Both the position numbers and the translations under genes were made by a program. Source: Peltaster fructicola (taxonomy: Eukaryota; Ascomycota; Dothideomycetes). From it: a stretch of 64,000 nucleotides of DNA. Positions 32,885 through 42,298 of the stretch are shown here, in pieces. Each line of letters opens with the position of its first letter. The first letter of the stretch is position 1. The stretch spans positions 2,294,001 to 2,358,000 of the forward strand of contig CP051139.1 in the NCBI GenBank assembly GCA_001592805.2, written 5' to 3'. The notes below the pieces were generated by a model. It was not told where the DNA came from, ran no database searches, and worked only from the letters and a program-made list of their open reading frames with translations.

Positions 32885-34141
32885 TTATTGTTTCTTCTTT
32901 GCGGCGTCTTTCGCAGCCTTCTCTCGCTTGCTTAGCTGTGCTTCGATCCCAATTCCTGCGAACACAAGTCCGATGCCCAGGAACTGCATCAGCGTCAAGG
33001 AATGTCCAAACCATACTATGGAAATGATCATGGTGAGCATCTTCCTGGTTACTGTGACAGTGACGAGGAGGAGGCTACCGAAGATGGACAGAGTCTGAAC
33101 TGGTGGTCCGTCAGTACAGCACAAGACACTCGAGAAGTCAACTTACAGATGAACACCTGGCCTATGGCACCACAGGCTGCGAAGCCAAGGACGTCCCAGC
33201 CGACGCTAGGATGACGCTGCACGAATGCAATAGCACCTTGCAGTTCTCCAGCGTTCTTCGTCAGGTCCATCCCGAGGTAATCTCCCATACCTGTCGACGC
33301 AAGATATGGTGAAGCCAGGAGATATACCGACGTGAGGATGGTGGACATGGTGTTCAGTGCAGTCATCATCTGTGGGCCAGAGAACGACTTGTACTTGGCA
33401 TGAATGTTGTCCTGAGTGGCATTGGTAAGGCCATCGAGGAGCAGGTTGACGCTCAGCAGCACCAGACCGTACACAGAGTTGCCTGTTGCGCTTCCTTTCT
33501 TCTTCGAGCCTGCAGACTCGTGCAGTGTGAAGACGGCGACTCCAGCAGTGACCAGTGCAACCACGGCATACTTCGAGAAGGGATACTTCTTGCGATAGAG
33601 GACCACGTGCAAGAACATAACCGGCAGGAGCTTGCAGGACTTCGCCAGGATGAAGGTGATATAGTCAACATACTGCAGGCTGGCGTACCCGAAGGGCGAA
33701 GACAGAGATGATGTGATGGCAACAAGGGTCAGTGGTGCAAGAATGCTCCATTCAGGGATGATCGGCAGCGCTGATCCAGATTTCCTGCGTGAGTAGATGG
33801 TGTATATATACCCAAGAGTTGCTGCAAAGAACGATTGCACTGTGTTCATCACTACAGGATACTTGAACACTTCGCGCTGTGCTGCTGTGCCATAGTTTGT
33901 CGTTGTTATTCGCTCCTGAAGTACACCCCAGGTGAGACTCGTCGAATGTCAGCGTCATGATCTTATCTGCATCGATTGTCACTTACAAGGACGCGTATAT
34001 GCCGCCGACACAGATCACAAGATTGACGAGACTGCTCGAGTTCGTGCCATCAGGCGAGCCAGCGGCCTGTGCGGTTGTCTTCGAGGGAATGCTTGCATGG
34101 CCATTGGCCTGTCGCTGTCGCACGCTGTTATTACCAGCCAT
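32885..34141 (-). CDS. HUT1: ER UDP-galactose transporter Hut1 (SLC35B1 type)
   Basis: Exons on the minus strand are 34141-33987, 33937-33147 and 33099-32885, with introns of 49 and 47 bp, giving 386 residues. The family core is complete: VICVGGIYAS/FLTWGVLQERITTTNYG, then PFGYASLQYVDYITFILAKSCKLLPVM, then LLLDGLTNATQDNIHAKY, then GQVFIFQTLSIFGSLLLVTVTVTRKMLTM. The C-terminal tail ends KKKQ, a KKxx-type dilysine ER-retrieval signal. Hut1/SLC35B1 proteins sit in the ER membrane; the yeast protein is linked to UDP-galactose and the mammalian one to ATP/ADP exchange. The first intron must use the acceptor GAG to keep the conserved FLTWGVLQ text, which is unusual for a fungal intron. Confidence 0.93.
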
Positions 34142-34449
34142 TGCGTCTGCTGAGGATAGAGAAAGAGTAAACGCCTGTATGCAAGTGCCGAGCCAGAACG
34201 AAGATGCGCTGAGAAATGCAAGGAGAAGGTCTATTCTATGGTCGAGAAATGCAAGAAGGATGTATAAGCACAAGATTTACAGCTGTTCATTTCGCACTAC
34301 ATTCAATGGCTTCGGCTGACACGTCGGGCCAGTGGCTGAGAACCACTTCAGAGGCACGACAATGTTCATATGCTCATCAATATAGTCATTATGTAAGGTT
34401 TGCCGATGTGACTGCTCGCTGGAGATGTAGATATCATGTGAAGTCGCAA
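34142..34449. other. Intergenic region between HUT1 and the ING/PHD gene
   Basis: 308 bp holding the HUT1 promoter and the ING/PHD 3' end. No further element is seen. Confidence 0.4.
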
Positions 34450-36564
34450 TTAACGCCCTGCTCCCGATCCACGTACTGAGCCAACCAGGCCATTGGTGTT
34501 CTGTCCCAGCTTCAACTTCTTACGACAATCAGGGCAATACCATTTTGTCCTTCGAGGTGGAAGCTCGTCCAGACCGACACACGACAAGTGAAACCATTCC
34601 TTCTCGCAGTTCACATCGTTCTCGCATGCAATCATTGTGCCCCAGGAGACATCTCCGCAGACACAGTATCTAGGCTCATCAGGGTCGATAAGCTCTTCTT
34701 CGACCACTGGCTCTGGAGCTGCAGCAGCAGCCTTGACCGCGCCTGATGTCCGCTTTCGAGGAGCAGCTTTGCGTCGTGACGCCGAAACTGTTGCAGATTC
34801 GGCATCGCCACCAGTAATGACCCCCGGCGCAGGTCGCTTGCTTCTTCGAGTTGCTGCTTTCGTGGTATGAGCAACGTCAGCAACGCTGCTATTGGGCAAC
34901 GACACATTGCTACTGCGTCTGAGGCTTGTGCGTCGACTGGGAGGCTCTTCGCTCACAGCTTTGCCTGCTTTTAACACAAGTGTAGGCTTCTTCTTCTCGC
35001 CGCTAGGCATCGGAGGTGGTGTAGCTGTCTTTCTTCGTTCAGTGGTCCTCGTGGTCGTCTTGACCACCGCAACGGGCGCCGCCATCTTGCTCTCGCTCTC
35101 CACAGGCTGAGTCTGAAGGGGGTTGTGTGCAAGCTTGATTCGACGTAGTGGTGGACCAGGCTGAGAAAGCACATCTGGCGACTCTTCTGGCATATGTTTT
35201 GGCAGCTTGAGTGGAGTCGATTCGCGTTTGCGTTTTCGAGATGCTGACTCTGCTTTGATGTTTGCAGACTCGGGCGAGTCGTTAGCTTGCTCTCGTGCAA
35301 TCTGGGCAGATGCCTCACGCTGCTCCTCGAGCAATCTTGCACGCTTCAGTTTCTTCGCCTCATTCAGACGCATTCCTCTGTTGATCAGTTCAGCGTCCGC
35401 ATCTTCGTCGTCCTCGGCGACGATGACAGGCGGTACGACCGCAGTCGTCTCTGCTGCTTCCCCAGCTTGGAATTCTATTTTCGTTGGATCCGCTTCACTG
35501 CTCTCATCGACGAGTGATGTACCCTCAGCCTCAGCCGCTGCTCGAGCAGCTTCCCGTCCAGTGTGTCCACGACCCAGGTTCTTGAGCTCCCTACGAAGCA
35601 TTGTAGCTGACGGTACCCAGATTGCGTTCTTCTTCATACGCTTGCGCAGCTTGGCCATCTCCCATTCAGTTAGCTTCATCCATGGCAGCCATCTAGATCC
35701 AGGTACAGCATCTGCAGGTGGGGGATTGAGCGCAAGCAATGCGTTTGAAGTGCTAATACCTGCAACAGCCGAGTGTGCATTAGTGCCTGGCTGGCCTGGC
35801 ATACGAGGTCCACGTGGCCTAGCTGCCTTCTTGTCTCTCTCTTCCCTGTCTGAACGATCATATTTTGGCAGCTTTGGCGTACGGGATCGAGGACGTGGTG
35901 TGATGTGCTTGCGTGGTGGTGGTTCTTCTACCGGCGGAGTGCTCTCCGGTGAGCTCCAGTCTGAAAATGTCTCTGGTGGTGCATTCGGGTCTGGTGGAGG
36001 TAGTACTTCTCCCGGAACGATGATCTTGCGTGCTTTGAGTTTCGTCGCTGCTTTGTCAAGCGGTCTCCGTACAGGTTTCTCTGACGTGATCTCGGGGCCA
36101 AATCGAGCGGTACGAGAGAGATTTGGAGATGTGAGTGCGCCGTCGTCTTCAGGGGTTGGGTCGCGGGATGGTAGAGGGATGGCCTTCAGCTTTCCCACCA
36201 GTGTGTCAAGTCGTACCTGTTCTCGTGTTGCTACCTCTGCTAGGCGAGTCGCCTCTTCGAGTCGCATACGCCCTGCTCTTTCTGCCTCCTCCAAAGCATA
36301 GCTGATGTCCCGTCTGAGCTGAACAGGATCCTTCTGTTGATCTGCTGGGAGAGTTGGTAGTTGGCTGAAAGACGCAGTATTTGCATGAATAGAAGCTATC
36401 TTCTTCTCCGCGCGCAGGGTTTCCGAGTGGATGAGGGTGAGAGCGCGTGTAACTTGCGCAGGGAAGTGTTCGGTGTAGGTCAGAAAGTCTGACAGAGTCG
36501 CTTGTACATCTGGCTCGATGCGCTGTGCCATATTCTGATGGTAGCTGTCCGCGATGACGGACAT
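34450..36564 (-). CDS. ING-family PHD-finger chromatin protein
   Basis: A single exon of 704 residues. Residues 15-120 are an ING-type helical N-terminus ([28 protein letters not shown] and [21 protein letters not shown]). The middle is basic and Pro/Ser-rich, with one ordered segment near residues 285-330 ([30 protein letters not shown]). The C-terminal PHD finger near 632-680 has the C4HC3 ligands: YCVCG, then [13 protein letters not shown] and YCPDC. The [14 protein letters not shown] form is typical of ING PHD fingers, which read H3K4me3 in histone acetyltransferase or Rpd3-type deacetylase complexes. Which complex this one joins (Pho23, Yng1 or Yng2 like) is not decided by what I see, and it is much longer than the yeast proteins. 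Confidence 0.88.
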   Translation of the reverse strand: MSVIADSYHQNMAQRIEPDVQATLSDFLTYTEHFPAQVTRALTLIHSETLRAEKKIASIHANTASFSQLPTLPADQQKDPVQLRRDISYALEEAERAGRMRLEEATRLAEVATREQVRLDTLVGKLKAIPLPSRDPTPEDDGALTSPNLSRTARFGPEITSEKPVRRPLDKAATKLKARKIIVPGEVLPPPDPNAPPETFSDWSSPESTPPVEEPPPRKHITPRPRSRTPKLPKYDRSDREERDKKAARPRGPRMPGQPGTNAHSAVAGISTSNALLALNPPPADAVPGSRWLPWMKLTEWEMAKLRKRMKKNAIWVPSATMLRRELKNLGRGHTGREAARAAAEAEGTSLVDESSEADPTKIEFQAGEAAETTAVVPPVIVAEDDEDADAELINRGMRLNEAKKLKRARLLEEQREASAQIAREQANDSPESANIKAESASRKRKRESTPLKLPKHMPEESPDVLSQPGPPLRRIKLAHNPLQTQPVESESKMAAPVAVVKTTTRTTERRKTATPPPMPSGEKKKPTLVLKAGKAVSEEPPSRRTSLRRSSNVSLPNSSVADVAHTTKAATRRSKRPAPGVITGGDAESATVSASRRKAAPRKRTSGAVKAAAAAPEPVVEEELIDPDEPRYCVCGDVSWGTMIACENDVNCEKEWFHLSCVGLDELPPRRTKWYCPDCRKKLKLGQNTNGLVGSVRGSGAGR

Positions 36565-37040
36565 AGTTGTGTAATCGCAGGAGTAGTGCAGGCAGTGCGT
36601 CGAAGGCTTATATCATCGTGCGGCGTCTGCGATTGACTGCGAAAGCATGTACACACATTTTCGCAGACATGATAGTGTTTGGAGAGAGCGAGTGTGATGT
36701 TTGCGAAGCATGCGACCAATCGTGCTCACGTTAATGGTACGCGTCGCGTATATTGACAACATGAGTCATGCAACGCTTCCTGTAGAAGAAATTGGCTTCA
36801 GTTGCCAATAGACTAATCATGCTCTTCGCATCTTCAATCTTCAGACGAGACGAGCGGTTATTTCGCCAGACTCGACGGTAAGCTATTGATGCAATCGTGC
36901 ATCCAAGTGAGTCACGTTCTTCGCATTGCCACCAACACACGATCCTGTTCTCTTCGTCGACTCATGACATCTCGTTGAGTATCGCATGATTATTATGCAG
37001 CACAGCCAAGCTCACCTAGCTCACGATGCCAGCCACGATA
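36565..37040. other. Intergenic region upstream of the pseudogene
   Basis: 476 bp with the ING/PHD promoter at its left. No gene, repeat or RNA is recognised. Confidence 0.4.
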
Positions 37041-37041
37041 A

Positions 37042-37770
37042 GTGCAACTATGCTCTCTAAGGACTGTGGCTGAGTCTGTTGATGTCGAGAGGTGCTACTG
37101 GCGACCATACTTTGCTCCTAGATTGGGAGAGCGCTACGCTGTCAAAGTATGTGAATATGAAGCACACGAGACCACGGGATTGTGGCATTACAGCCCTGCT
37201 TTGCGAACGCCGCTGCTGCAATGCTCATCAGAGTCGACGTCTTGCTCACTTTGCAAAGTCATGTGGATTTCACTACTCACATCATGTTTCTACAGCGACG
37301 TCCGACAGACCGAGAAGTCAGCCTTGGATCTCACTAACGACGAGAAGTTCTACCAATTCCAGTCTAGGCAGTGGCTATGGGATGCACAGAAGTAGCTGGA
37401 CAACCGATACCGCAGTTTGATATATCAGCACTCCAAGAAATCGCAATAAAGAGCGTAGGTGCTAAGCGCTGCGTGTCGACGAGCACTGGGTGAGACCAAG
37501 CCTGAGTTGCTATGTCCAACGCTCGGGCATGCAGACCTCGGCGGGTCAAGCATCTTCGTGAAGAAGAACAAGATCACTACTATCATCGACTGGGAGCTCT
37601 CATGGGTAAATCCTCTGATGTTTGCAGCCGAGCAGCCCCTCTGCTGAAGCGTGGCATGACGACGTCTTCCAGCTGTTTGGCAGTCTACATGAGAGTGCCC
37701 TTGAACTGTCAGTTGGTGAGAATCGAGACGAATTCCTGGGCGCTCTGGCCTGGACAGTAAGCAAATGAGC
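37042..37770 (+). pseudogene. Decayed aminoglycoside phosphotransferase-like (APH) gene
   Basis: In one frame the conceptual product carries the family-like segment LTNDEKFYQFQSRQWLWDAQK, a TAG, LDNRYRSLIYQHSKKSQ, a TAA, a nearby TAG, and then LCPTLGHADLGGSSIFVKK and ITTIIDWELSWVNP. The last two match the catalytic loop (HxDxxxxN-like) and the DFG-like IIDWE of fungal APH-fold kinases. After about 37640 the coding signal moves to another frame (AWHDDVFQLFGSLHESALEL to GALAWTVSK, TGA at about 37766). Three in-frame stops and at least one shift mean the gene is dead. The first stop replaces a position where homologues have Gln, so a C-to-T change is likely. The N-terminal lobe is not recognisable. 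Boundaries are approximate. Confidence 0.6.
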
Positions 37771-38118
37771 TCAGAGGTCCGTCGTCAGCTTGGACGATAA
37801 TGTGTCTCGCATGCTCGTAATGTCGTGGTAGCAATCTTATATACAGTCTTGACTTTGTAACCTGCAGACAGGTATTAGAATATCTGTTATCTTGTGCTTA
37901 GGCAGCCGGCTGGTTGCTAAACACGCCATGAACATGATCAGCTCGCAAGTACCCCACTTGACGATTGATCCTTCGATGGAAGAGCAACAGTCTGCTATCT
38001 TGCTAGCATCCATGAACCCTCTCCCACTGGCGAAGTTGACGATTTTGATCGATTGTTGATAGCAGACCGCAAATCAGCACACTCCCGTTCGTCCACCCGT
38101 CATCTGAGGCTGCTCGAT
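37771..38118. other. Intergenic region, pseudogene to TAP-like hydrolase
   Basis: About 350 bp with the presumed promoter of the hydrolase. The frame of that gene is open back to an earlier ATG at 38053. No other element is seen. Confidence 0.35.
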
Positions 38119-40059
38119 ATGGAGAAGACAGCACTATTACCTCAGCAGATAGACAGCGAGTGTCCACAGAAGTCGGACCAAAGGCTTACCATAACCCAGC
38201 GCGCACTTCTGCTCTTTGTCGTTCTCACCAATGTTTATGGCCTCTATCTTACATTCGCACCGTGGCCGGCACCCCAACTTGATGCTCCCAGCATCACGAA
38301 CAACACAGACTTTGACTGGTTCCGGCAGCCCAGTCGACGAGAGCTGCAGTATCAACCGTGCTATTCAAATGCCGAGGCCAACTTCGAATGTGCACGACTG
38401 AGTGTGCCGCTTGATCACTTCAACGACACTACCAGCGCTGAGATATCGTTGGCTGTCATACGTTTGCCAGCTGCTGTACCACCAACTCATCCTCAGTATG
38501 GCGGTGCGATCTTGTTCAATCCAGGTGGTCCTGGTGGCAGGGGTGTCAACTTCCTCCTCCGTGGCTGGAAACCTGCAGCTGCTGCTATCCATTATGGACA
38601 AGATGCGAATGACACAAAGTACTACGATTTCATCTCTTTCGACCCTCGGGGTGTGGGTGCCTCCGCTCCTATGATCTCCTGCTTCAGCAACACGCTTTCA
38701 CGTTGGACTTGGGCGCTTCGAATCTGGGAAGAGGGTATACTGGGTTCGTCCGATGCAGCCTTTGGACGACTATGGAGCATGTCTCGAGCTCAGGGTGGTT
38801 CATGCTCACTCTCTGCCATCCGCGACCCCGACGACATCAAGAAGTTCGTATCTACGGCGAGTGCAGCAACAGACATGCTTCATATAGTTGAACGTCATGG
38901 TGAATGGCGAGAAGCCGAAGCAGCACGTCTCCTCTCTGGCAGCAAGGCAGCTATCCCTCAGCATCTGTTATATAGTCCCGGCAAAGAGAAGATCAGCTAC
39001 TGGGGATATAGCTACGGAACATATCTGGGCATGACCTTTGCATCGATGTATCCGGACCGCATCTCGCGCCTGATTCTGGATGGTGTCGTTGACGCCGAGG
39101 ACTATGTCAAATCTTTGTGGTTCGACAACCTTATCGACACTGAGAAAGAGATGAAGTCGTTCTACAGCTACTGTGCGTCAGCTGGCTATCCTGCTTGTGC
39201 ACTCGCAAAGAAGGGAAGCACCAGCGCTGATGTCGAAGCTCGAGTCAGCGACATCCTCGACAGCTTGCTTCACAATCCTCTACCAATTATCGGAACGAGC
39301 CCAGAAGTCATCACATACTCCGATGTGAAGCATCTGATTTTCGTCTCGCTTTACTCTCCCATGGCCATGTTCCCAGTGGCTGCGAACATACTGGCTGACA
39401 TCGAGCAGGGCAACGGCACTTCCATGGCATACCGGATTCGCGAGATTCACGAGCCGTACTGTCCATCTCAAGATGCCATCAGCATTCAATCCAACCAGAC
39501 CAAGCCACAAGAACGAAAGTTGGAAGCCCTTTCGCAGGATGCCTCCACCGGCATAGCATGCACTGATGGCGATTCGCAGCAAGGCTTGAGCCGCGATGAT
39601 GCTCGTGAGCATTGGAGGGAGCTCGAGAAAATGTCGCCTACCATTGGACCTATGTGGGCAATGTTCCGGATGCGATGTGCTCATTACACTGTGCGGCCTC
39701 TCTATCGATATGCTGGTCCATGGACTGGCAATACATCCTTCCCGATCCTATTCATTGGCAACTCTGCGGATCCAGTCACACCTGTCCGCAACGCCCGAAA
39801 GATGGCCAGAGGATATAGAAGTGCTGGAGTCCTGGAACAGGAGAGCTCAGGACATTGCAGCACTTCAGCTCCATCCAGGTGTACTAGAGAAGTGATCTAC
39901 CGGTACTTCCAGCTTGGCGAGCTCCCAGAGCCTGGCAAGCACTGCTCAGCTGATCAGTATCCATTCGAGACCGTGAATGGATCGACGATATCGATAGCTG
40001 AGGTGTCTGATAGCTTCCTCACGAACGGACTTGCCGGTGCATTTATGCCAGTCGTCTGA
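38119..40059 (+). CDS. Membrane-anchored TAP-like alpha/beta hydrolase
   Basis: A single exon of 646 residues from ATG 38119; an in-frame ATG at 38053 would add 22 basic residues. One membrane segment near residues 30-50 (ALLLFVVLTNVYGLYLTF) suggests a type II anchor with the enzyme in the lumen or outside. The alpha/beta-hydrolase core has AILFNPGGPGGRGVNFL (oxyanion region), YWGYSYGTYLG with the nucleophile Ser near 298, NSADPVTPVRNA with the Asp near 551, and SSGHCS with the His near 578. The C-terminal TAP-like domain ends with LGELPEPGKHCSAD. Relatives are tripeptidyl- or prolyl-aminopeptidase-like S33 proteins from Streptomyces and fungi. Several NxT/S sequons are present. The peptide substrate is unknown. 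Confidence 0.9.
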   Translation: MEKTALLPQQIDSECPQKSDQRLTITQRALLLFVVLTNVYGLYLTFAPWPAPQLDAPSITNNTDFDWFRQPSRRELQYQPCYSNAEANFECARLSVPLDHFNDTTSAEISLAVIRLPAAVPPTHPQYGGAILFNPGGPGGRGVNFLLRGWKPAAAAIHYGQDANDTKYYDFISFDPRGVGASAPMISCFSNTLSRWTWALRIWEEGILGSSDAAFGRLWSMSRAQGGSCSLSAIRDPDDIKKFVSTASAATDMLHIVERHGEWREAEAARLLSGSKAAIPQHLLYSPGKEKISYWGYSYGTYLGMTFASMYPDRISRLILDGVVDAEDYVKSLWFDNLIDTEKEMKSFYSYCASAGYPACALAKKGSTSADVEARVSDILDSLLHNPLPIIGTSPEVITYSDVKHLIFVSLYSPMAMFPVAANILADIEQGNGTSMAYRIREIHEPYCPSQDAISIQSNQTKPQERKLEALSQDASTGIACTDGDSQQGLSRDDAREHWRELEKMSPTIGPMWAMFRMRCAHYTVRPLYRYAGPWTGNTSFPILFIGNSADPVTPVRNARKMARGYRSAGVLEQESSGHCSTSAPSRCTREVIYRYFQLGELPEPGKHCSADQYPFETVNGSTISIAEVSDSFLTNGLAGAFMPVV

Positions 40060-40445
40060 ACAGGCGGTTGGTTGCAAGTCAAATAGATACATATCGTCCG
40101 TATACACAACAAAGCCATATATGGTCACCGATATCACGTACCATAGCGCTCATGCCAACGTGAATGGCTCGACATGACGAGATCGATCACTTTGAGAATT
40201 GATGTCACGTGATGCCAAGAGTGCGCGAATTAGCTTGTGACGTCGATCAGCTCTGCTCAGTCGCTGCTACATCTTACAGTGTTTCACCAATTTCTCAATT
40301 CTCCACATGCACATCTATCATCCACATGCTGATGGTCGTGTTGATACTTGACTGAGAAGGCATCAAGAGTGAGTATCGCCCGTCAGTCTCAACCTCATCC
40401 TCGTACACTGCACATCAACGTTCAAGCTCGAAACAAAAGAACGAC
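40060..40445. other. Intergenic region upstream of the exonuclease gene
   Basis: 386 bp. A GTGAGT-type donor near 40370 hints at a possible 5'-UTR intron of the downstream gene, but no clear partner was chosen. Nothing else is visible. Confidence 0.35.
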
Positions 40446-42144
40446 ATGGTAGAAGCACGCATCGCATGTCTAGAGCGCCTGTTGGCAGGTCACAAGATCT
40501 CCAAACTCAGCGAGAGTGCCAACGTGAGCAAACTTGCGATCACATCCGCCGGTGGCAACGACGCAAACGACCAAGCAGCAACTACAATAAAGTCTGTGAA
40601 AACAACTGCCGAGAACGAGCACAATCGGGTACCTCTTGCTGCAGGCCCACTAGCAAGGAACGTCCAAGGCGTGCCTTCGACATATGCATCTGTGATTGAA
40701 CCGGTGTATACACCACCCATCCCACTCAAGGGAGACCTTGACAGGACTACAGATCCTCGATGTGGCGATCCAAGCCCCCTGGGCATTCAGTTCTGCCCGA
40801 TTTTGGCTGTCGCTAAGTGGCCATACAAGTTTGTCGATCGGGAATACATGCAGCCGATAGCCACTGCGTTCTTCGATGCTGAGAAGATATGGAACCGTGA
40901 ATGGGACCTGTGAGTAAAGGAAGCCGGAGCAGCCAGACTGCCTACTCATAAACACAACTACGATATGATACACAGAGCACTTGCTGATGTGACACAGATA
41001 CTACATATGGAGTGCTGATAGCTCGACTTCAAATCCAGTGACCTTTGTCACATCCACACAGTTTCAAGCATTGATCGACGACATCAACACTGCCTTCCCA
41101 GACTTGAATTGGAGACTTACCAACGAGCACACGCAGAAAGGCTTGCTCATCAACTTCACTTCACCTCACTGCAATCTTCGACCACGCTGGCTAGGTCACT
41201 CTAACAGTCGTGAGAGGCATGATCTTCTACGTGACAGCATAACCCAGCAGACCAAGACCACCACCGAAGCTGATCCGTCGGATATCCTTGCCTTCCAGGA
41301 TAGCATCGAGCTTGCTTTCGATGCAGCCAGGAACAGACCTCGACGATTGAAGCAATCAGGAGAGACCACGCCAGAGTCCATTATGGTGAAGCTCAAGGCT
41401 GCTCAAATCCAGCTCGATCATGCTTATCATCATCTGGGCTTGAGCCGCGCCGCTGCAGGCACCTCGGGTACAGCAGCAGATCCTGCGCTCCACCAGAGCG
41501 ACGTCATCTTCATCAGCATCGATATCGAGGCTTATGAAAGAGATCACAGCAAAGTCACAGAAGTCGGAGTTTCTACTCTCGACACTAGAGATCTTCTGCA
41601 AGTTGCTATGGGTCACGGAGGCCGAGATTGGCGCAAAGCTGTTCGAGCTCGTCACTTTCTGATACACGAGCACAAGCACCTTGTCAATCATGCCTTCGTC
41701 AGAGGCTGTCCTGGCGACTTCGACTTTGGCACTAGTGAATCTGTTGGTCTTGCGGATTTGCCAAAGGTTCTCACCAGCTGCCTCCACCACCCATACAGCA
41801 AGCTAGACGATGCAAGTCTCTCTGACGAGCCACGCAAGATCGTCATCATAGGCCACGACATCGGCAACGATATCAAGTACTGCCATCAGATTGGCTTCTC
41901 GATACTCAACAGATCAAGCATCATTGAGGTTCTGGATACAGCTATCATGTATCGAGCATTTACCAAGGACAACGATCAAAGATCTCTCGGTACGATCATG
42001 CTTGACTTCGATCTTGATGCATGGCACCTACACAATGCCGGAAATGATGCTGTCTACACTATGTGGGCACTGCTCGGCATGTGTTGTGGTGCGAATTTGA
42101 AGCCTGAAGTGGAGTGCGATGAAGATCTCCAAGGTAGTGGTTGA
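40446..42144 (+). CDS. Gfd2/YDR514C- and QIP-like DEDDh exonuclease
   Basis: Exons 40446-40909 and 40998-42144 (intron 88 bp) give 536 residues; the junction makes REWDL/YYIWSAD. An N-terminal linker is followed by a small domain (GIQFCPILAVAKWPYKFVDR). The C-terminal RNase-H-fold exonuclease has all DEDDh positions: Asp and Glu in SIDIEAYE near residue 327, Asp in IGHDIGNDIKY near 438, and His and Asp in HNAGNDAVYT near 499. This is the fold of the Gfd2/YDR514C group of fungi, which includes Neurospora QIP, the enzyme that removes the passenger strand in RNA silencing. Which substrate this one uses is not shown by the sequence; no Argonaute or Dicer gene is nearby. Confidence 0.85.
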
Positions 42145-42298
42145 AGCAGGGACTGGTCAACCAGGCAACATCACATGGAGCAGAATATATCACTGTACGA
42201 TGCAGGACTCGAGCTGAATTTTAGCTGGGAGTATGGACAGTATATCGGCCGTAAGTTCTCAACCTTGGCTACTGCAAGAACGCTTTCATGTTATCTCG

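Noticed and set aside
35207-36301. 364-codon plus-strand open frame
   Set aside because: Antisense shadow of the ING/PHD gene; Ser/Ala-rich without a domain.
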